Positions 8,684 to 17,933 of a stretch of 64,000 nucleotides of DNA are shown piece by piece (position 1 is the stretch's first letter; each line of letters opens with the position of its first letter). The notes below the pieces were generated by a model. That model was given only the letters and a program-made list of their open reading frames with translations. It was not told the DNA's origin and ran no database searches. This DNA comes from Desulfovibrio sp. Lineage in GTDB: Bacteria > Desulfobacterota > Desulfovibrionia > Desulfovibrionales > Desulfovibrionaceae. A program made the position numbers and the translations under genes. The stretch covers positions 1 to 64,000 of the forward strand of contig JAITSV010000070.1 of the NCBI GenBank assembly GCA_031287575.1, given 5' to 3'.

Positions 8684-8912
8684 GTGACCTCTCGCTATGG
8701 GCGATGCGCCGAAACCCTATAGCGGGCGGGGGTGAAAGTCCATCGGGCCGCCAGCGGGCCGCCAGAGGGGCGGCCAGGGGAGCTGGCGATGGCGCGTGCC
8801 GGCGCCATCCGCCGTTCCTGTGGACGCGTGGGACGGGCTCTGGCACCATGAAGCAGCGCGGCCACCGCCGGGCGGCATGGTGCCGCCACCGGGCCGCGCA
8901 AGGGAGCCCCCC

Positions 8913-9659
8913 ATGTCCACATCCCATGAGCCCGCCGATGCGACGCACGTGCCAGACTCGCCAGACTCGCCAGGCACGACTGACACGGCTGACACGGCTG
9001 ACACGACTGGCGTCGATTCCGGTGCGTTCCGGCTGGAGCTGTCCGCCGACGAGTGGGCGTGGCTGCTCGACCTGGCCCGCTGGGCCGTGCTGGACCGGCT
9101 GGCGAACGCCGGGGCCGCAGCCGGGGCCATGTCAGACGGGACCTTGGCGGGCACGGACGGGGGTTCGGACGGACCGGAAGGCTCCGGGGTGCCCGTGCCG
9201 CCCCCCGGCGTGCTGCACCGTTCCCTGGGTGCTTTCGTCACCTTCAAGAAGGACGGCCAGCTGCGCGGCTGCATCGGCTCCATGGTCGGCGACGGACCGC
9301 TGTACCTCACCGTGGCCCGCATGGCCCGCGCGGCGGCCTTCGAAGACCCGCGCTTTCCGCCGGTGACCGCCGCCGAGGCACCCGCGCTGGAACTGGATAT
9401 TTCCGTGCTTGGCCCGCTCACCCGCTGCCCGGACCCGTCCCTGGTGCGGGTGGGGCGGCACGGTCTGCTGGTCCGCCAAGGCTATCATTCCGGGGTGCTG
9501 CTGCCGCAGGTGCCGGTGGAATGGGGCTGGGACCGCGAAACCTTCCTGGCCCAGACCTGCCGCAAGGCGGGGCTGCCGCCCGATGCATGGCGCACCGCGT
9601 GGCAGGACGGGCGTACCGAGTTGTACTGGTTCGAGGCCGAGGTGTTCGGAGACCTGTAG
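8913..9659 (+). CDS. AMMECR1 domain protein
   Basis: A 248-residue protein. Its AMMECR1 domain contains the signature GAFVTFKKDGQLRGCIGSM, followed by FEDPRFPPVTAAEAP, LELDISVLGPL and GLLVRQGYHSGVLLPQVPVEWGW. The domain is widely conserved in archaea, bacteria and eukaryotes, but its activity is unsettled. The ATG at 8913 follows AAGGGAG and is preferred over a frame from 8796. The N-terminal 30 residues contain a short tandem repeat (Thr-Ala-Asp units), and a Gly/Asp-rich insertion interrupts the early part of the domain. It is divergent from the binding-protein gene. Confidence 0.85.
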   Translation: MSTSHEPADATHVPDSPDSPGTTDTADTADTTGVDSGAFRLELSADEWAWLLDLARWAVLDRLANAGAAAGAMSDGTLAGTDGGSDGPEGSGVPVPPPGVLHRSLGAFVTFKKDGQLRGCIGSMVGDGPLYLTVARMARAAAFEDPRFPPVTAAEAPALELDISVLGPLTRCPDPSLVRVGRHGLLVRQGYHSGVLLPQVPVEWGWDRETFLAQTCRKAGLPPDAWRTAWQDGRTELYWFEAEVFGDL

Positions 9660-9767
9660 GCACGGCCTGCCGCCCCGCGTATCCTGGCCCTCGTGCCGCT
9701 TCCCACCTTCCCGGTACCTGCCGGGGCGCTTCGACGCCCCAGTCCGTTCTGGCGGACGGTGCTGGCG

Positions 9768-9811
9768 GTCCGTTCCGCCAGTCCGTTCCGCCGGTCCGTT
9801 CCGCCAGTCCG
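9768..9811. repeat. 13-bp tandem repeat
   Basis: Three full copies and a partial copy of GTCCGTTCCGCC(A/G) in the 433-base gap between the AMMECR1 gene and the MFS gene. No protein or RNA gene can be supported in the rest of 9660-10092. Confidence 0.8.
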
Positions 9812-10092
9812 GCACACAGATCCCGGCGGACAACCCCGACCGCGCCCTGTCCCCTCGCAATCGGTGGTAACCGCGCGCAACTGTTCGAAACTGCTCAGGT
9901 CTGGCAACTGCGGGCCACAACTGTCCGCAAACGCGCGCAGGCGCATGCTCGCCTCGTTGACAGTGCCTACGCGCGGGCGTACGGCACTTCTTCCGGCTCC
10001 CGCCCCGTGCACGGGCATCCAGCCCGCGTGCAGCCCCTTTTCCGACCCTCATCCGGCGCGGCGTCTCCTGCTTGCGTCCGCAGGAGTCTTGC

Positions 10093-11259
10093 GTGCAGCG
10101 CATTCCCGATCTGCCCACCATTCCCAACAGGCCCATGTACATCTTCCTGCTGGTGCTCACCGTGGCCAACGCCGTCGGGTACCAGGGGTGGAGCACGCTC
10201 TACACCAACTTCGCCGTGCACGAGGCGGGACTTACCGGCGCGCAGAACGGCCTTGTGCAGTCGCTGCGCGAGGTGCCGGGCCTGTTGTCCATCGGGGTCA
10301 TCCTGCTGTTGCTGGTGCTGCGCGAACACCGCCTGGCAGCGCTTTCGGTGGTCATGCTGGGCGTGGGCGTGCTGGCCGCCGGGTTCTTTCCGACGTTCGG
10401 GGGCATCGTGTTCACCACCATGCTCATGTCCTTCGGGTTCCACTACTTCGAGACCACCAACCAGTCGCTGATCCTGCAATACTTCGACGTGCGCACCGCG
10501 CCGCTGATCATCGGGCGGTTGCGCGGGCTCAACGCCGGGGGCAATCTGGCCATCGGCGCGGTGATCCTTGCCGCAGCCGGGGTGCTGCCCTTCTCCGGCC
10601 TGTTCGCCATTTCTGGCGGGCTGGCGGTGCTGGCCGGGCTGTGGGCCCTGACGCAGGACCCGCGCGCCCAGGGGCTGCCGGTGCAGCGGCGCGGCATGGT
10701 CATGCGCAAACGCTACTGGCTGTTCTACCTGCTTACCCTGCTGGGCGGGGCGCGGCGGCAGATATTCATCGTGTTTTCGGCCTTTCTGCTGGTGGAGCGG
10801 TTCGAATTCGGCGTGCGCGAGATGACGCTGTTCTTCATGCTGAACAACGCGGTGAACTGGTTCCTGAACCCGCTCATCGGCAAGGCCATCAACGCCGTGG
10901 GCGAACGCAGGCTGCTGGTGATGGAATGCCTGTCACTGGCGGGCATCTGCCTGGCCTATACCATTGTGGAAGACCGCTGGCTGGTGGGCCTGCTGTACGT
11001 GATGGACCAGATATTCTTCAACTTCATCGTGGCCGTGCGCACCTACTTCCAGAAGATAGCCGACCCGGCGGACATCGCCCCCAGCATGGCCGTGAGCGTG
11101 GCGGTGAACCACGTGGCGGCGGTGGTGGTGCCCGTCGTGGGCGGCATGTTGTGGATGATGGACTTTCGCATTCCGTTTTATCTGGGGGCCGCGCTGGCGG
11201 GGTGTTCGCTGGTGGCGACACTGTTCATGCGGGTTCCCGCGCGGGGCGCGTCTTGCTAA
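10093..11259 (+). CDS. Major facilitator superfamily transporter
   Basis: A 388-residue membrane protein with 11-12 hydrophobic helices and an MFS layout: an N-terminal six-helix half, a central basic loop (about residues 205-220, RRGMVMRKRYW), then a second half. A RLRGLNAGGNLAIGAVI segment resembles MFS helix 5. The substrate is not deducible. I place the start at the GTG at 10093 because AGGAG (10082-10086) precedes it at a good distance; the TTG at 10072 lies upstream of that site. It is followed 58 bases later by a small exported-protein gene on the same strand. Confidence 0.85.
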   Translation: MQRIPDLPTIPNRPMYIFLLVLTVANAVGYQGWSTLYTNFAVHEAGLTGAQNGLVQSLREVPGLLSIGVILLLLVLREHRLAALSVVMLGVGVLAAGFFPTFGGIVFTTMLMSFGFHYFETTNQSLILQYFDVRTAPLIIGRLRGLNAGGNLAIGAVILAAAGVLPFSGLFAISGGLAVLAGLWALTQDPRAQGLPVQRRGMVMRKRYWLFYLLTLLGGARRQIFIVFSAFLLVERFEFGVREMTLFFMLNNAVNWFLNPLIGKAINAVGERRLLVMECLSLAGICLAYTIVEDRWLVGLLYVMDQIFFNFIVAVRTYFQKIADPADIAPSMAVSVAVNHVAAVVVPVVGGMLWMMDFRIPFYLGAALAGCSLVATLFMRVPARGASC

Positions 11260-11317
11260 ATGGTCCGGCAGCGACTACCCTTGTGGAACGATCCGTGAAC
11301 CGCAAGGAGGTTGTGTC

Positions 11318-11878
11318 ATGTCGCGCCCGTTCCCGCTCCGCACGCCCGCATCGAAGCCGCGCCCATGGGCGCTCCTGCTGCTGTCCGTTTCGCTGTTCCT
11401 GATCGCCGCCGCACTGTTGCCCCAATTCCCGCAGTCTTCACCGCTTTCCGGAATCACGGGGAGCGGTTTCGCGCTGGCCGCCGAGGCCGCGCCCAAGGCC
11501 GTGGCCGACAAGCCCTCCCCCAACGTGGACCGGGCCGTGCAGGTGGCCGTGGAACTGGAGGGCACCGACAGCCTGGGCGCGCGCCTGGCCTTCCGCCTGA
11601 AGGATACCTTCAACTCCAGTTCACTGTTCGTGCTGTCCGAAAAGGATGCCCCCAAGATCCGGGTGCTGCTTTCCACCACGCCGGAATTCCCGTCGCGGCC
11701 CTCGGTGGGCTCGGCCTATTCCGTGGTCTGGGTGTTCTCGCAGAGCGAAGGCACCCTGCGCCACTACCTTGCCCGCGAGGTGGGCGTGGTGACGGCGGAG
11801 AGCGTGGAAGATCTGGTGGCGCACATCGCGGAGCGCACCGACGGCATTTCCGTCCGCTACGGCTACCTGTTCCAGTAG
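11318..11878 (+). CDS. Exported hypothetical protein
   Basis: A 186-residue protein with a basic N-terminus and a hydrophobic segment (PWALLLLSVSLFLIAAALL, about 16-34), then an Ala-rich stretch ending FALAAEAA that may be a signal-peptidase site. The remaining 125 residues look globular, with an LSTTPEFPSRPSVGSAYSVV segment. I recognise no domain. A strong AAGGAGG site precedes the ATG. It ends seven bases before the universal stress gene, so it is likely co-transcribed with that gene and the kinase-regulator pair. It might be the periplasmic sensing or target component of that system; this is inference from context. Confidence 0.75.
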   Translation: MSRPFPLRTPASKPRPWALLLLSVSLFLIAAALLPQFPQSSPLSGITGSGFALAAEAAPKAVADKPSPNVDRAVQVAVELEGTDSLGARLAFRLKDTFNSSSLFVLSEKDAPKIRVLLSTTPEFPSRPSVGSAYSVVWVFSQSEGTLRHYLAREVGVVTAESVEDLVAHIAERTDGISVRYGYLFQ

Positions 11879-11885
11879 GCCCGTC

Positions 11886-12797
11886 ATGGAGCGCCACCTG
11901 CTGCTGACCATGGGGGGAGACGGCGGCGAATCGTGGAACCTGCGCTTCGTGGCCGGTTTCTTTCGCCGCAAGTCGGCCCTGCGGCTGACGTTGTTCTACG
12001 TGGTACCCGACGCCTACGCCTCGGGACCCGGCGAGGTGATCCTGTCCGACGCGCAGATGCGCCAGGGGCTGGAGCAACTGGCCAGGGCGCGCCGCTGGGC
12101 GGTGGAGCACGGGTTTACGCCGGAGCACGTGGAGACGCGCGCGGTGCCCCGCCAGTTCGGCGTGGTGCGCGACATCGTCGAGGAAGCCCACAAGGGCCTG
12201 TACGATGCGGTGGTGTCGGGCCGCCGTTATCTGGGCTGGCTGGAACAGACCTACACCACCAGCGTCTCGCGCGGGCTGCTGGGCGAAGAGATCGCCTTTC
12301 CCCTGTGGGTGTGCCACCAGCCGGAACCGGACCTGTCCGGTGTGCTGCTGTGCGTCGACGGATCCGGCGAGAACCTGCGCATGGCCGACCACGTGGGGTT
12401 CATGCTGGCCACTCCCGGCGCCGAGGACCACACCGTGACCCTGCTGCATTGCAGGGAGCCGGGCGGCGGCGCGGGCCATCACGGAACGGGGAATGGCGGT
12501 GTCGATGCCCTGCCCTCGGGCGAAGAAGCCATCGCCGCCGCGCGGGAGGCCGTGCTGGCCAACGGCGTGGACGAGTCGCGGGTGCGCGTGCTGATGCTGG
12601 ACGCCTGTGACTGCACCGGCCGGGCCGACAAGGCGGAAACCATCCTGCGCGTGGCCGAGCAGGACAGGTTTGCCGTGGTGGCGGTGGGCCGCCGCACGGC
12701 CCTGCCCGATACCCTGATGCGCCGCATGTTCGGGCGCAGCGTCAGCGAACGGCTGCACGACAGGGTGAACCGTTTTTCCTTGTGGGTGAGCAAGTAG
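11886..12797 (+). CDS. Universal stress protein family protein
   Basis: A 303-residue protein with two Usp-like halves. The first begins HLLLTMGGDGGESWNLRFV and ends near DAVVSGRRYLG; the second begins GVLLCVDGSGENLRMADHVGFM and ends near FAVVAVGRRTALPDTLMRRMFGRSVSERL. The latter resembles the nucleotide-binding G-x2-G-x9-G(S/T) tail of UspA proteins in degenerate form. Double-Usp proteins are usually cytoplasmic stress or nucleotide sensors. It lies between an exported protein and a PAS kinase with gaps of seven and three bases, so it probably belongs to the same operon. Confidence 0.82.
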   Translation: MERHLLLTMGGDGGESWNLRFVAGFFRRKSALRLTLFYVVPDAYASGPGEVILSDAQMRQGLEQLARARRWAVEHGFTPEHVETRAVPRQFGVVRDIVEEAHKGLYDAVVSGRRYLGWLEQTYTTSVSRGLLGEEIAFPLWVCHQPEPDLSGVLLCVDGSGENLRMADHVGFMLATPGAEDHTVTLLHCREPGGGAGHHGTGNGGVDALPSGEEAIAAAREAVLANGVDESRVRVLMLDACDCTGRADKAETILRVAEQDRFAVVAVGRRTALPDTLMRRMFGRSVSERLHDRVNRFSLWVSK

Positions 12798-12800
12798 ACC

Positions 12801-15341
12801 ATGCCCAAGCGCGCCGTTTCCCGTACCGGCACGGCTCCCGGCACCGGGGGTGCGTCGACGGAATTGCCCGGCGCGGGGGGAGCGCCCGCGTCCGCCAATT
12901 TCTCCTGTCCCGCGCGCGCCGCCCATGCAACCCTGCCGGAGGGCCCCGGCCCGCTCGCGGGCATGCCCGAGCCCCAGCCGGAACTGTTTCCCCAGCCCGC
13001 CGCGCAAACCTCCGCCCAGACTCCCGACGAGGAACTGCACCGCCTGCGCGCGGAGGTGGCCGTGCTGCGCCACCGGTTGCGCAAGGCGGAAGCGCGCCTG
13101 CTGCCCCTGGATGCCGACCCCGAAACCCCGGACATGCTGCTGGACGCGGTGCCCCTGCTGGCGCTGTGCATCGACGCCGACGGGCGGGTGCGCATGGTCA
13201 ACCGGGGGTTCGAGTCGCTGTTCGGCGTCTGGCGCATGGAGGCTCGCGGCCACCGGCTGGGTGAACTGGTGCCTCCGGAGGTATCCGCTCAACTGGCCCC
13301 CCTGCTGGCCCGCGCCTTTGCCGGTGAACAGCGCGTGACTGGCGAACTGGCCTTCAGCGGACGCGCGGGCGAGCGCTGGTTCAACATCACCCTGGCCGGG
13401 CGCGGCCTGCCGGGCAGCGGCATCATGTGCCGGGTGCTGCTGGTGGGGGTGGAAATCACCGAGGCCGTCACCGCCCGCCGTGCCCTGCGCGAGATAGGCG
13501 AAACCCGTCGTGCCCTGCTGGATGCGGCACCGGGGGCGGCCTTTCTGATGGAGCCGGACGGCACCATCGTGGCCCACAACAGCGCCGCTTCGCGCCACGC
13601 ATGGCGCGACGGGCAGGACATGGCCGGCGAGAGCATGTTCGCCCAGATGCCCCCGGACATGGCCGCCAGGCGCCGGGCAGAACTTGCGCGTTGCGTGGCC
13701 ACGGGGCGCGGCGGCTACTTCGAGGACCACGACGGCAGCCGTGTGCTGCGCCACAACCTGGTGCCCGTGTTCGACGCTCAAGGCCGGGTGGCCCAGATCG
13801 CCGCGTACGTGCACGACGTGACCACCCAGCGCCGGGCCGAAGAGGAATTGCAAGCCACCCTGGAGCGCAAGGACCGCATGGTCCATGCCCACGAGGTGGC
13901 TTTGGGCCGGCACGAACGGTTGCTGCGGCGCATTTACGACGACGTGCCCGTGGGGCTTCTGCATACCAGCGCGGCTGGCAACGTCATCGAGGCCAACCGG
14001 GCGTTGTGCGCCATCACCGGGCTGACCCTGGGCGAGATGCGCGGCACCCACGTGCTCGATCTGGTGCTGCCCGAATACCGCGAATCGCTGGCCTACGAGA
14101 TGCAGCGCAACCGGGCGGAGCGCGACCGGGTGGCCCGGTTCGAGGTGCGGGTGCGCAGGCCCGACGGCGAAATACGGTTGTGCCGCGTCACCTCCACGGT
14201 GATCTGGGGCACCGATGACCTACCCCTGTTCGGGCTGGGCGTGGTAGAGGACCAGACCGAACTGCACCGCCTGCGCGCCGAGGCCGTGCGGGCCGGACAA
14301 CTGGCCGCCCTGGGCGAACTGGCCGCCGGGGTGGCGCACGAGATCAACAACCCCATCAACGGCATCATCAACTGCGCCCAACTGATGCTGGACGATGCCG
14401 ATGCGGTGGCGCAGGGTGGCATGCGGCACGAACCCCAGCCGGAACTGGCCGGGCGCATTTTGCGCGAGGGGCAGCGCATCGCGGGCATCGTGCGCAACCT
14501 GCTGTTCTTCGGGCGCGACCGGCGCGACACCGACGTGCGGGTGGACCTGCGCGAGGTGCTGCACGACGCCCTGGCCCTGACCCGCACCCACATGGAGGGC
14601 GACGGGGTGGTCATCGAACTGGACCTGCCCGACCAGCCGCTGATGGTGGTGGGGCGCCCAGGCGAATTGCAGCAGGTGTTCATGAATCTTCTGGCCAATG
14701 CCCACCACGCCCTGAACGCGGCGGCGCCCGGAGGACATGGGGAACAGGGCGGACACGGGGAACAGGGCGGACATGGGGAACAGGGCGGAGCCGCCACGCA
14801 TGGCGAACCCGGCGCCGCCCCGCGTCCCAAGCGCCTGACCCTGACGGCGGCGCGGTCCTCGCTGGGACCGCAGCGCGAGGCAGCCCGCAAGGGCGTGACC
14901 CTTGACGGAAGGGGCGATGGCTGCCGGGGGGTATGCATTCCCGAACGCCGCGCCACGCGGCGCAGGGGCGGGCGGCTGACGGTGAGCGGCCCGTGCGTGT
15001 GCGTCACCGTGGCCGATACCGGCACGGGCATTGCCCCGGCGGTGCTGGACCGGGTGTTCGAGCCGTTCTTCACCACCAAGCCGGAGGGCAAGGGCACCGG
15101 GCTTGGCCTGTCCATCAGCTACGGCATCATCAAGAGCCACGGCGGCACGCTGATGCTGGACAGCGACGGTGTTTCCGGCAGCCGCGCCGTGGTGGTGCTG
15201 CCGGAGGCCGCGCCCGAGGCCCCGTCCGGAATCCGGCCCGGAATCCGGCAGGACGCCGACGGGGGGGCGCCCGGTACGCCAGACACGCATGCTCCAGGCA
15301 GGCAAGGGGAGGTCGCCCATGGCGAAGATACTGCTCGTTGA
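12801..15341 (+). CDS. Multi-PAS sensor histidine kinase
   Basis: An 846-residue protein without clear membrane helices. After a low-complexity N-terminus comes a coiled coil (about 74-100) and three PAS domains (starting about 105, 232 and 375; the last contains VPVGLLHTSAAGNVIEANRA). The kinase core follows: GVAHEINNPINGIINCAQLM with phospho-His 513, an N box (QQVFMNLLANAHHAL), ADTGTGIAP and GKGTGLGLSISYGII. An unusual insert of about 85 residues lies between the N and G1 boxes; it includes three tandem GHGEQG units encoded by an 18-bp DNA repeat (about 14735-14790). It overlaps the next regulator gene by 23 bases, making that its presumed partner. Confidence 0.9.
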   Translation: MPKRAVSRTGTAPGTGGASTELPGAGGAPASANFSCPARAAHATLPEGPGPLAGMPEPQPELFPQPAAQTSAQTPDEELHRLRAEVAVLRHRLRKAEARLLPLDADPETPDMLLDAVPLLALCIDADGRVRMVNRGFESLFGVWRMEARGHRLGELVPPEVSAQLAPLLARAFAGEQRVTGELAFSGRAGERWFNITLAGRGLPGSGIMCRVLLVGVEITEAVTARRALREIGETRRALLDAAPGAAFLMEPDGTIVAHNSAASRHAWRDGQDMAGESMFAQMPPDMAARRRAELARCVATGRGGYFEDHDGSRVLRHNLVPVFDAQGRVAQIAAYVHDVTTQRRAEEELQATLERKDRMVHAHEVALGRHERLLRRIYDDVPVGLLHTSAAGNVIEANRALCAITGLTLGEMRGTHVLDLVLPEYRESLAYEMQRNRAERDRVARFEVRVRRPDGEIRLCRVTSTVIWGTDDLPLFGLGVVEDQTELHRLRAEAVRAGQLAALGELAAGVAHEINNPINGIINCAQLMLDDADAVAQGGMRHEPQPELAGRILREGQRIAGIVRNLLFFGRDRRDTDVRVDLREVLHDALALTRTHMEGDGVVIELDLPDQPLMVVGRPGELQQVFMNLLANAHHALNAAAPGGHGEQGGHGEQGGHGEQGGAATHGEPGAAPRPKRLTLTAARSSLGPQREAARKGVTLDGRGDGCRGVCIPERRATRRRGGRLTVSGPCVCVTVADTGTGIAPAVLDRVFEPFFTTKPEGKGTGLGLSISYGIIKSHGGTLMLDSDGVSGSRAVVVLPEAAPEAPSGIRPGIRQDADGGAPGTPDTHAPGRQGEVAHGEDTAR

Positions 15342-17493
15342 CGACGAGGAGAGCATCCGCTTCACCCTTTCGGCCTTTCTGCGCCGCGACGGGCACGTGG
15401 TGGTCACCGCTGCCAGTACGGACGAGGCGCTGCGCGCGCTGGAACCGGCCAACGGCGGTCCGCCGGACCTCGTCATCACCGATATCATCCTGCGCGGCGA
15501 GAACGGGCTGGATTTCGCCCGCACCGTGCGCGAGCGCTGCCCCTTCGTGCCGGTCATCCTGCTGACCGGGCGGCCCAGCGTGGAATCCGCCGTGCGGGCG
15601 GTGTCGGAAGGGGCGGAACAGTACCTGACCAAGCCGGTGGACAAGGAGCAGATGCTTCAGGCGGCCCGCACGGCACTGCGCCACAAGGCCCTGGACGACG
15701 AGCGCCGCGCCCTGGTGGCCGAGCGCGAGAATCTGCGGGTGCATCTGGAGGCCGTGTTCCAGGCCGTGCCCGACGTGCTGGTAACCGTGACGCCCGACCT
15801 GCGGATACAGCGCATGAACCTGGCCGCACGCGAGCTGCCAGGCGGCTCGCGTGATGCGCGCCAGGCGGCGGGGCGGCGCTTCGACGATGCGCTGGGCCTG
15901 TTCGCCCCGCTGTTCCGCCCGGTGCTGGACGAAACCCTGGGGGCGCGCCGGGCCTCGCGGAGGCGCCGGGTTTCCGCCCAACTGGCCGACGGGCGCGAGC
16001 GGGTGTTCGAGATAGAGGCCGCGCCGCTGGCCGGCGGCGGGGGAGAATTTCTGGGCGCGTTGCTGGTGGCGCGCGACGTCACCCGCCTGGCCGGGCTGGA
16101 AGAGGCCCTGGGGCACCGGGCGGGGATGAACCAGATCATCGGGCGCAGCGCGCCCATGTCCGAGCTGTTCCATCTGCTGGACGAACTGGCCCAGACCGAC
16201 ACCACCGTGCTCATTACCGGGGAATCGGGCACCGGCAAGGAACTGGTGGCCGAGGCGCTGCACCGGGGCGGGCCGCGCGCGCTGGGGCCGCTGGTCAAGG
16301 TGAATTGCTCGGCACTGTCGGAACATCTGCTGGAAAGCGAACTGTTCGGCCACGTACGCGGGGCCTTTACCGGCGCCGTGCGCGACAGGGTGGGGCGGTT
16401 CCAGCTGGCGCACGGTGGCACCATCTTCCTGGACGAGATCGGCGACGTGTCGTCGGCCGTGCAGCTCAAGCTGCTGCGGGTGTTGCAGGAACGGGAGTTC
16501 GAGCGGGTGGGCGACACCCGTACCGTCAAGGTGGACGTGCGGGTCATCGCCGCCACCAACCGCCCCCTGGCCGACCTGGTGCGCTCCGGCAGGCTGCGCG
16601 AAGACCTGTACTACCGGCTGCGGGTGGTGGAGTTGCACCTGCCCGCCCTGCGTGACCGGCGCTCGGACATCCCCCTGCTGGTGGACCACTTCGTGGAGCA
16701 GTTCAACATCCATTTCCACCGCCGCGTGGCCGGGGTGACCCCGGTGGCCCTGCAAGCGCTGATGGCGCATTCCTGGCCGGGCAACGTGCGCGAGCTGCGC
16801 CACGCACTGGAGCACGGCTTCATCCTGTCGCGCGCCGACGTCATCGACGTGGACGCCCTGCCGCCCGAAGTGCGTGCCGCCGTCGGCATGGCGACCACCA
16901 CCGCGCCCGTGCGGCGCGGCATCGCCTGCGATACGGACGTGCCGCCGCGGGGGGCGGGCGCCGGATGGGCTGGGGGGCGGGCTGCGGATCGGGCCGGGGA
17001 CAGGCGCATGGACCATGGCATGGCGCGGCCCTCTCATGAGGCATGGTCCTCCGGTGCCCCGCCTCACGGCCTGCCCGCCGACGCACCAGCCATTCACGTC
17101 GGGGCGGACCATTCCGGCATCTACCCCGATGGTACGCCCGTGAGCCTGTCCGACGCCGGGCGGAGAGGGGAAACGGCCTCCTCCGAACCGCCGGTATCGG
17201 GCGACCCGGCGTCGGCGGGCATGCCGGCGGGCCAGGGGGGCGGTGCCTACGGCGGCCGGGTTGACGAAGAACCCGCCCCCTACGGCGCGGAAGCTGGCCG
17301 CCGCCCGCGGCTGACCCCCGAATTGCTGGCCGATGCCCTGCGCAGGGCCGGGAACAACAAGGCCCGCGCGGCACGGCTGCTGGGTGTTTCTCGCCAGACG
17401 GTGTACCGCAAGCTCGTGGAATTCGGCATGCCCGATGGCCCGGACGGTGAGCCGGGCGGAGGCACGAACGAAGGAGACGCGGCAGGCCCGTAG
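15319..17493 (+). CDS. Sigma-54-dependent response regulator (REC, PAS, AAA+, Fis-type HTH)
   Basis: A 724-residue NtrC-class activator. The receiver domain has acid residues D8/D9 and phospho-acceptor D55. A PAS-like region spans about 140-255. The AAA+ domain has Walker A GESGTGKE, the sigma-54 contact motif GAFTGA and Walker B GGTIFLDEIGD. The C-terminal helix-turn-helix (NNKARAARLLGVSRQTVYRKL) is Fis-like. About 130 residues of Gly/Pro/Ala-rich linker separate AAA+ from the HTH, far longer than usual. The ATG at 15319 follows GGGGAGG inside the end of the kinase gene. It should activate sigma-54 promoters when phosphorylated by the upstream kinase; targets are unknown. Confidence 0.92.
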   Translation: MAKILLVDDEESIRFTLSAFLRRDGHVVVTAASTDEALRALEPANGGPPDLVITDIILRGENGLDFARTVRERCPFVPVILLTGRPSVESAVRAVSEGAEQYLTKPVDKEQMLQAARTALRHKALDDERRALVAERENLRVHLEAVFQAVPDVLVTVTPDLRIQRMNLAARELPGGSRDARQAAGRRFDDALGLFAPLFRPVLDETLGARRASRRRRVSAQLADGRERVFEIEAAPLAGGGGEFLGALLVARDVTRLAGLEEALGHRAGMNQIIGRSAPMSELFHLLDELAQTDTTVLITGESGTGKELVAEALHRGGPRALGPLVKVNCSALSEHLLESELFGHVRGAFTGAVRDRVGRFQLAHGGTIFLDEIGDVSSAVQLKLLRVLQEREFERVGDTRTVKVDVRVIAATNRPLADLVRSGRLREDLYYRLRVVELHLPALRDRRSDIPLLVDHFVEQFNIHFHRRVAGVTPVALQALMAHSWPGNVRELRHALEHGFILSRADVIDVDALPPEVRAAVGMATTTAPVRRGIACDTDVPPRGAGAGWAGGRAADRAGDRRMDHGMARPSHEAWSSGAPPHGLPADAPAIHVGADHSGIYPDGTPVSLSDAGRRGETASSEPPVSGDPASAGMPAGQGGGAYGGRVDEEPAPYGAEAGRRPRLTPELLADALRRAGNNKARAARLLGVSRQTVYRKLVEFGMPDGPDGEPGGGTNEGDAAGP

Positions 17494-17714
17494 CCGCCGC
17501 CTTGCCGGATCGTACGGTACGCACCGGCGAATTCGCCGCATCATGCCGTCGCCCCGCTCCGGTATTTCCGGCGTGGGGCGATGCCGTTGCGGCTCTTCGG
17601 ATGCGCGCGTTCCGGCGAGTGCCTGAAGCGGCTGCCGGGGATGGCCGCGGGCATGTCGCCGCACGGGGACAGGGCTGGCAGGGGCGCTTCGTGCCCCGGT
17701 ATCCGCGCGCGGGC

Positions 17715-17933
17715 ATTTTGTTCTGTTTTTTTCAACATGTTCTTTTTGGTTTATATTGGTTTGAATGGGAGTGATCTGGTTTTAATAAGTGTGTCCTGGT
17801 CACTGTCAGGGTGTGGCTGTGTCAATCCTTGTGCACGTTTTCTACTTGTTTCGTGACTGTTTGGACTGCTAACACTGAAGCCCATTGGAGAAGGACCGGA
17901 CACCCAACGCCAACGACAAACCCGGAGGATGCC
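17715..17933 (+). promoter_or_regulatory. AT-rich leader of tupABC
   Basis: After GC-rich DNA, the sequence becomes AT-rich from about 17715 and carries T-runs, which fits a promoter region for the tungstate importer. I see no single convincing -35/-10 pair and no perfect operator. The 220-base stretch 17494-17714 contains no gene. A metal-responsive regulator site here is plausible from knowledge of tup/mod genes but is not shown by the sequence. Confidence 0.35.

Noticed and set aside
9485..10018. Minus-strand frame of 177 codons in the gap after the AMMECR1 gene
   Set aside because: It overlaps the 3' end of that gene, contains repeat-derived Arg/Thr/Gly-rich sequence and has no ribosome site.
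17715..17933. TunR-type operator upstream of tupA
   Set aside because: Some CGTGAC and GTGTCAAT fragments occur, but not in a paired arrangement like that at 49810-49851.
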